Assembly (NCBI RefSeq): GCF_002727185.1
Contig: NZ_NIZW01000006.1
Coordinates: 186,001-250,000 of the forward strand
Reading direction: 5' to 3'
DNA: 64,000 bases
Source of the DNA: Rhodopirellula bahusiensis
GTDB lineage: Bacteria > Planctomycetota > Planctomycetia > Pirellulales > Pirellulaceae
The position numbers and the translations under genes were made by a program. The notes under the pieces were generated by a model that had not been told where the DNA came from, did not search any database, and was given only the letters and a program-made list of their open reading frames with translations. This document shows, one piece after another, positions 61,305 to 64,000 of the stretch (positions within the stretch are counted from its first letter, which is position 1; each line of letters starts with the position of its first letter).

Positions 61305-62359
61305 GGACGACGACTCGCCATTTGCATTTCACAAATCTTCAACGCATCGGTCGCGAGTTGGGCATCGAGCACCGGATGCATCGGACCACCCGAGACGACA
61401 TCCGCAACCGCGTTGATTTCGCTAACGAAACCATCGATTGGATCTTGCTCACCCAATTCAGGACGCTCCAGTTTCCCATCGTTGTGCATGACCGTCAAAG
61501 GAATGGTGTCCGTGGATCCATCACCATAAGCAGCGAACTCGAATCGCAAGGTCGCCTTTTCGAACGAGACTTCAAATCCATGTGTGAATCCGCGAGCGGG
61601 TGAATCAATGACGCCGCCGGCTAAACTGACGACAGGTGTCATTTCATCTGAACTCGCGGACGCTCCATAGTCCAGAATCGTTTCGTAACGCTTGGGAACG
61701 CCTTCTTGATTGTGGCTGACACAGTGTGCTCCCACGGGCATCCCGAACAAGACTCGAGCCAGGTGAGCGTCGTGCACCTGCAGGTCGATCAACGGACCAC
61801 CAACTTGCTCGGGATCATAGAAGTCGGGAATCCAATCCGGAGGACTGATCGTTCGCGAAAAACGTCCGGTGATTGGTTTGCCATACCGGCCATCGGATTT
61901 GGCTTCGACCAGAAAGCGAAACGCTGGCATAAAAGGCAGGATGTGTGCGACCATCAACTGCCCCGGTTCAGCAATTTCCAAGAGCGAACCGGCCGCCTCA
62001 GCCGACAAGGCGAGCGGTTTCTCACAAAGCACCTTCTTGCCGGACGCCAGGATTTTTTGAATCGCATCGACATGCAAATGAGGCGGCAAACACACATCGA
62101 TTAGATCAATGGAATCATCCGCCAACAGTCCGTCCAGGCTTTCACTGACGTTCATTCCAGATACGTCGATCTGTTCACCCGGCGGACCGAAGTTGCCCTG
62201 AATGCCCCGCCAATCACCAGCACGTTTCTTGGCGTCTCGACTGGCAAAGCCGACCAAGTCCGCTGCCTGACTGCGCTGATAGGCGAGCGTGTGGATCCAG
62301 CCCATGAAACCAACGCCCAAGATGGCGGCACGCATGGGAGTTTTCGCGTTCGAAGACAT
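61301..62359 (-). CDS. Gfo/Idh/MocA-family oxidoreductase
   Basis: 352 residues. AAILGVGFMGWIHTLAYQRS begins the Rossmann fold; VCLPPHLHVDAIQKILASGK and VLCEKPLALSAEAAGSLLEI give the EKP motif. VGGPLIDLQVHDAHLARVLF matches the conserved D-x-x-x-H substrate block. A Shine-Dalgarno-like AGGA lies upstream of the ATG. It is not the same gene family branch as the one at 24.9 kb by overall pattern. The stop overlaps larE by four bases, so it is first of a three-gene unit with larE and a kinase. Substrate unknown. Confidence 0.92.
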   Translation of the reverse strand: MSSNAKTPMRAAILGVGFMGWIHTLAYQRSQAADLVGFASRDAKKRAGDWRGIQGNFGPPGEQIDVSGMNVSESLDGLLADDSIDLIDVCLPPHLHVDAIQKILASGKKVLCEKPLALSAEAAGSLLEIAEPGQLMVAHILPFMPAFRFLVEAKSDGRYGKPITGRFSRTISPPDWIPDFYDPEQVGGPLIDLQVHDAHLARVLFGMPVGAHCVSHNQEGVPKRYETILDYGASASSDEMTPVVSLAGGVIDSPARGFTHGFEVSFEKATLRFEFAAYGDGSTDTIPLTVMHNDGKLERPELGEQDPIDGFVSEINAVADVVSGGPMHPVLDAQLATDALKICEMQMASRRP

Positions 62360-62528
62360 TCACTGTCCTGATCAAAGAGGAAGGATGGCGGCATGCGCTG
62401 ATCTGCCATCACGTCGAAAGTTGATGGCGATCCTCGCGTTTGCCCCGCCGAAGTTCAACGTATGAATTGCCGCTGCATTCAGTTCGACGATACAACGACC
62501 TTTCGAGTTGGGATTTTCGGAGGAGCCG

Positions 62529-63269
62529 TTAGTGACTGGCAAGTTGAGCGTTTTGCAATTGGGTCAAATCAGCGATTCCAATTTTGCCCAATCGTAGGAG
62601 CTCTGCCAATTGAGCGTCATCAAACGTGGCTTCTTCGCCGGTGCCTTGCAGTTCGATGAAACGCCCGGAGCCCGTCATGATCACGTTCATGTCAACATCG
62701 GCGGCCGAGTCCAGGCGGTAGTCGAGGTCCAGAACAATGTCTTCGCCGATGACACCGACGCTGATCGCCGCGACGGAATCGCGAAGAACCGCGGACGGGT
62801 CGACGGGTGGATCAAGTTCCGTGTCGGCTGCCAATTTTGAAACTGCCAAAGCCAACGCGATGTAGCCGCCGGTGATCGATGCGGTGCGGGTCCCGCCATC
62901 GGCCTGCAGGACGTCACAATCGACCGTGATCGATCGCTCTCCCAAAGCACGAAGATCAACGATGGCTCGCAGACTTCGCCCGATCAGGCGTTGAATTTCA
63001 GTCGTGCGTCCGTCCACTTTGCCGCTGCGGTCACGTCTTTTCCGAGGGCTCGTGCTGCCGGGCAGCATGTTGTACTCAGCTGTCACCCAGCCCTTTCCTC
63101 GACCCTCCATCCACGGAGGCACGCTGGTTTCCACCGAGGCCGTGCACAGCACGATGGTTTTGCCGCTTTTGTATAGGACGCTGGCAGGGTTAGATTCCAA
63201 GTAGCCGCATTCAATTTCGACGGGGCGGATTTGGTCGTGGGGGCGAGCAGAATCGGTGGGGGCGTTCAT
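62529..63269 (-). CDS. rph: Ribonuclease PH
   Basis: 246 residues, standard length. Phosphorolytic 3' exoribonuclease that trims tRNA ends. Family blocks in order: SGKTIVLCTASVETSVPPWM, GRGKGWVTAEYNMLPGSTSP, DGRTTEIQRLIGRSLRAIVD, ALGERSITVDCDVLQADGGT, TASITGGYIALALAVSKL, VGVIGEDIVLDLDYRLDSAA and MTGSGRFIELQGTGEEATF. Both substrate-binding and phosphate-binding regions look intact. It is a separate unit from the Gfo gene 170 bases downstream. With pnp, this segment carries two phosphorolytic RNases. Confidence 0.96.
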   Translation of the reverse strand: MNAPTDSARPHDQIRPVEIECGYLESNPASVLYKSGKTIVLCTASVETSVPPWMEGRGKGWVTAEYNMLPGSTSPRKRRDRSGKVDGRTTEIQRLIGRSLRAIVDLRALGERSITVDCDVLQADGGTRTASITGGYIALALAVSKLAADTELDPPVDPSAVLRDSVAAISVGVIGEDIVLDLDYRLDSAADVDMNVIMTGSGRFIELQGTGEEATFDDAQLAELLRLGKIGIADLTQLQNAQLASH

Positions 63270-63583
63270 GCAACAGGTGGGCGGCGCGAGCAGTGGGACA
63301 GTGAAACCGGCAGCCTATCTGACTTTGGACCTGAAATGGATGGGCGTTGCTTAAAAGAAAGTTGGCACGGCAAGTGCATCAGTCGGATTCCCGCAATTGA
63401 AGTTCGATTCCTGGACCTTTCTGCGCAAAAACCAGGCGGTGTCAAGCATCGAAAGTCAATTCAAATGAGAAAGAATGATGAAGCCAAGGTGAAATTGCTG
63501 TTTGCTTGCAAGGTCACCAAACGGCAACGTTAAATTAACGTAAAGTTAACTTCATCCCCGTTGTCGCTCGTCGGAGGTTCCTT
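63270..63583. promoter_or_regulatory. Divergent intergenic region with inverted repeat
   Basis: 314 bases between rph and the membrane-protein gene. No convincing gene. It holds ACGTTAAATTAACGT at 63527-63541 (listed separately), a GTTAAC at 63545-63550, and a GGAGG ribosome binding site at 63573-63577 six bases before ATG 63584. Confidence 0.5.
63527..63541. repeat. Inverted repeat ACGTTAA-A-TTAACGT, candidate operator
   Basis: Seven perfect complementary bases around one central A, in AT-rich DNA 42 bases before the start of the membrane-protein gene, where a promoter or operator would be expected. A further GTTAAC lies three bases downstream. Confidence 0.45.
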
Positions 63584-64000
63584 ATGGACCTGGAATTCGC
63601 TCGTCCTGATCTCGAACTGGCTTTGGCCGTGGTCGTGGTGACGGTGATGACATTGGGAGCCTACCGCCTGGGATGCCGATTCCAGTCCGCTTCAGAAAGA
63701 TCGGATCGCTGGGTGTTCTTAGGACTGGTCGGGATTTCGTTCTTGTTCGCCTGGAGCTTCTTTGGCCGGCTGGTTTGGGCCGAAGCCATCACATCGTCCG
63801 CGGCTCTCTATTGGTCGAACGTGACCCCCGTGGTCCTGGCCTTTTCCGCGGGCATGGCGGGGCATTCGGTTGATTTGCGGCGAAAGTTCCGCCCGGCGGT
63901 GGCCGGAATCATGATGACATTGGCTGTTGCTTTCGTGATCACGCCGATTGCCCGTCCCGTTTTGTTTCCTTTGGATTGGGACCAACCGAAGGAACCTCAG
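63584..64000 (+). CDS. Polytopic membrane protein (3' end cut by window)
   Basis: 139 codons from ATG 63584, preceded by GGAGG at six bases; the frame is open to the window end. Four hydrophobic segments are visible: LELALAVVVVTVMTLGAYRL, WVFLGLVGISFLFAWSFFGR, a shorter VTPVVLAFSAGMAG and GIMMTLAVAFVITPIARPVL. A basic loop (HSVDLRRKFRP) lies between the third and fourth. No family was recognised; the rest of the gene is needed. Confidence 0.75.
   Translation, partial: MDLEFARPDLELALAVVVVTVMTLGAYRLGCRFQSASERSDRWVFLGLVGISFLFAWSFFGRLVWAEAITSSAALYWSNVTPVVLAFSAGMAGHSVDLRRKFRPAVAGIMMTLAVAFVITPIARPVLFPLDWDQPKEPQ

Overview
The window looks like a chromosomal segment from a planctomycete of the Rhodopirellula/Pirellulales type. 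The supporting signs are a moderate GC content, many long secreted proteins with weak or absent Shine-Dalgarno sequences, a fused propeller/HEAT/cytochrome c protein of the planctomycete-verrucomicrobial kind, a Cys/Gly-rich secreted protein built of YTV-type repeats, FG-GAP and ASPIC/UnbV proteins, a helix-turn-helix/EIIA fusion, and a small Lys/Ala-rich AT-hook protein. No rRNA, tRNA, CRISPR array, insertion sequence or prophage was recognised. Identification is by reading motifs; no database search was run.

Layout. 1-8.6 kb: a minus-strand saccharide and phosphoester group (ThuA-like protein, PhoD-like phosphatase, GH29 alpha-L-fucosidase and a stop/start-overlapping aldo/keto reductase cut by the window edge), divergent from a large propeller/cytochrome c protein. 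8.6-11.8 kb: rpsO-pnp on the minus strand, with two GC-rich hairpins between the genes and a good terminator after pnp. 11.9-22.7 kb: envelope and signalling genes. These are a putative outer-membrane barrel protein, a HTH-EIIA regulator overlapping a degenerate double-receiver protein, the YTV cell-wall-type protein, a TPR protein, a thioredoxin/trypsin-like protease fusion, an acetyltransferase, and an overlapping hemerythrin-like/response-regulator pair. 23-29 kb: PhoA-type alkaline phosphatase, a Gfo/Idh/MocA oxidoreductase, RtcB RNA ligase and a CXXCH protein. 29-37.4 kb: an MscK-like channel, type II NADH dehydrogenase, an FG-GAP protein, MazG-like and TauE-like proteins and TerC.

37.4-46.7 kb is a minus-strand run of bcp peroxiredoxin, two tandem divergent Hsp70 proteins and a 1.3-kilo-residue FG-GAP/ASPIC membrane-anchored protein. 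47-50 kb: rsfS, argS (with a coiled-coil insertion) and the AT-hook protein with its own terminator. 50.2-58.7 kb: an FHA-GAF adenylate cyclase, a BaiN-type flavoprotein, a desaturase overlapping a class IV aminotransferase, a LuxR-type regulator, a GAF/degenerate-GGDEF protein and an SseB-like protein. 58.7-63.3 kb: a tightly overlapping Gfo-larE-kinase unit and rph. The last gene is a membrane protein cut by the window end.

The most unusual arrangements are the Bcp/Hsp70/Hsp70/FG-GAP run, the HTH-EIIA gene overlapping a pseudo-receiver gene, the thioredoxin-protease fusion, the Gfo-LarE-kinase unit joined by two 4-base overlaps, and a perfect 22-bp palindrome upstream of the YTV gene. No single block could be shown to be a wholly new system; these are the places to look.
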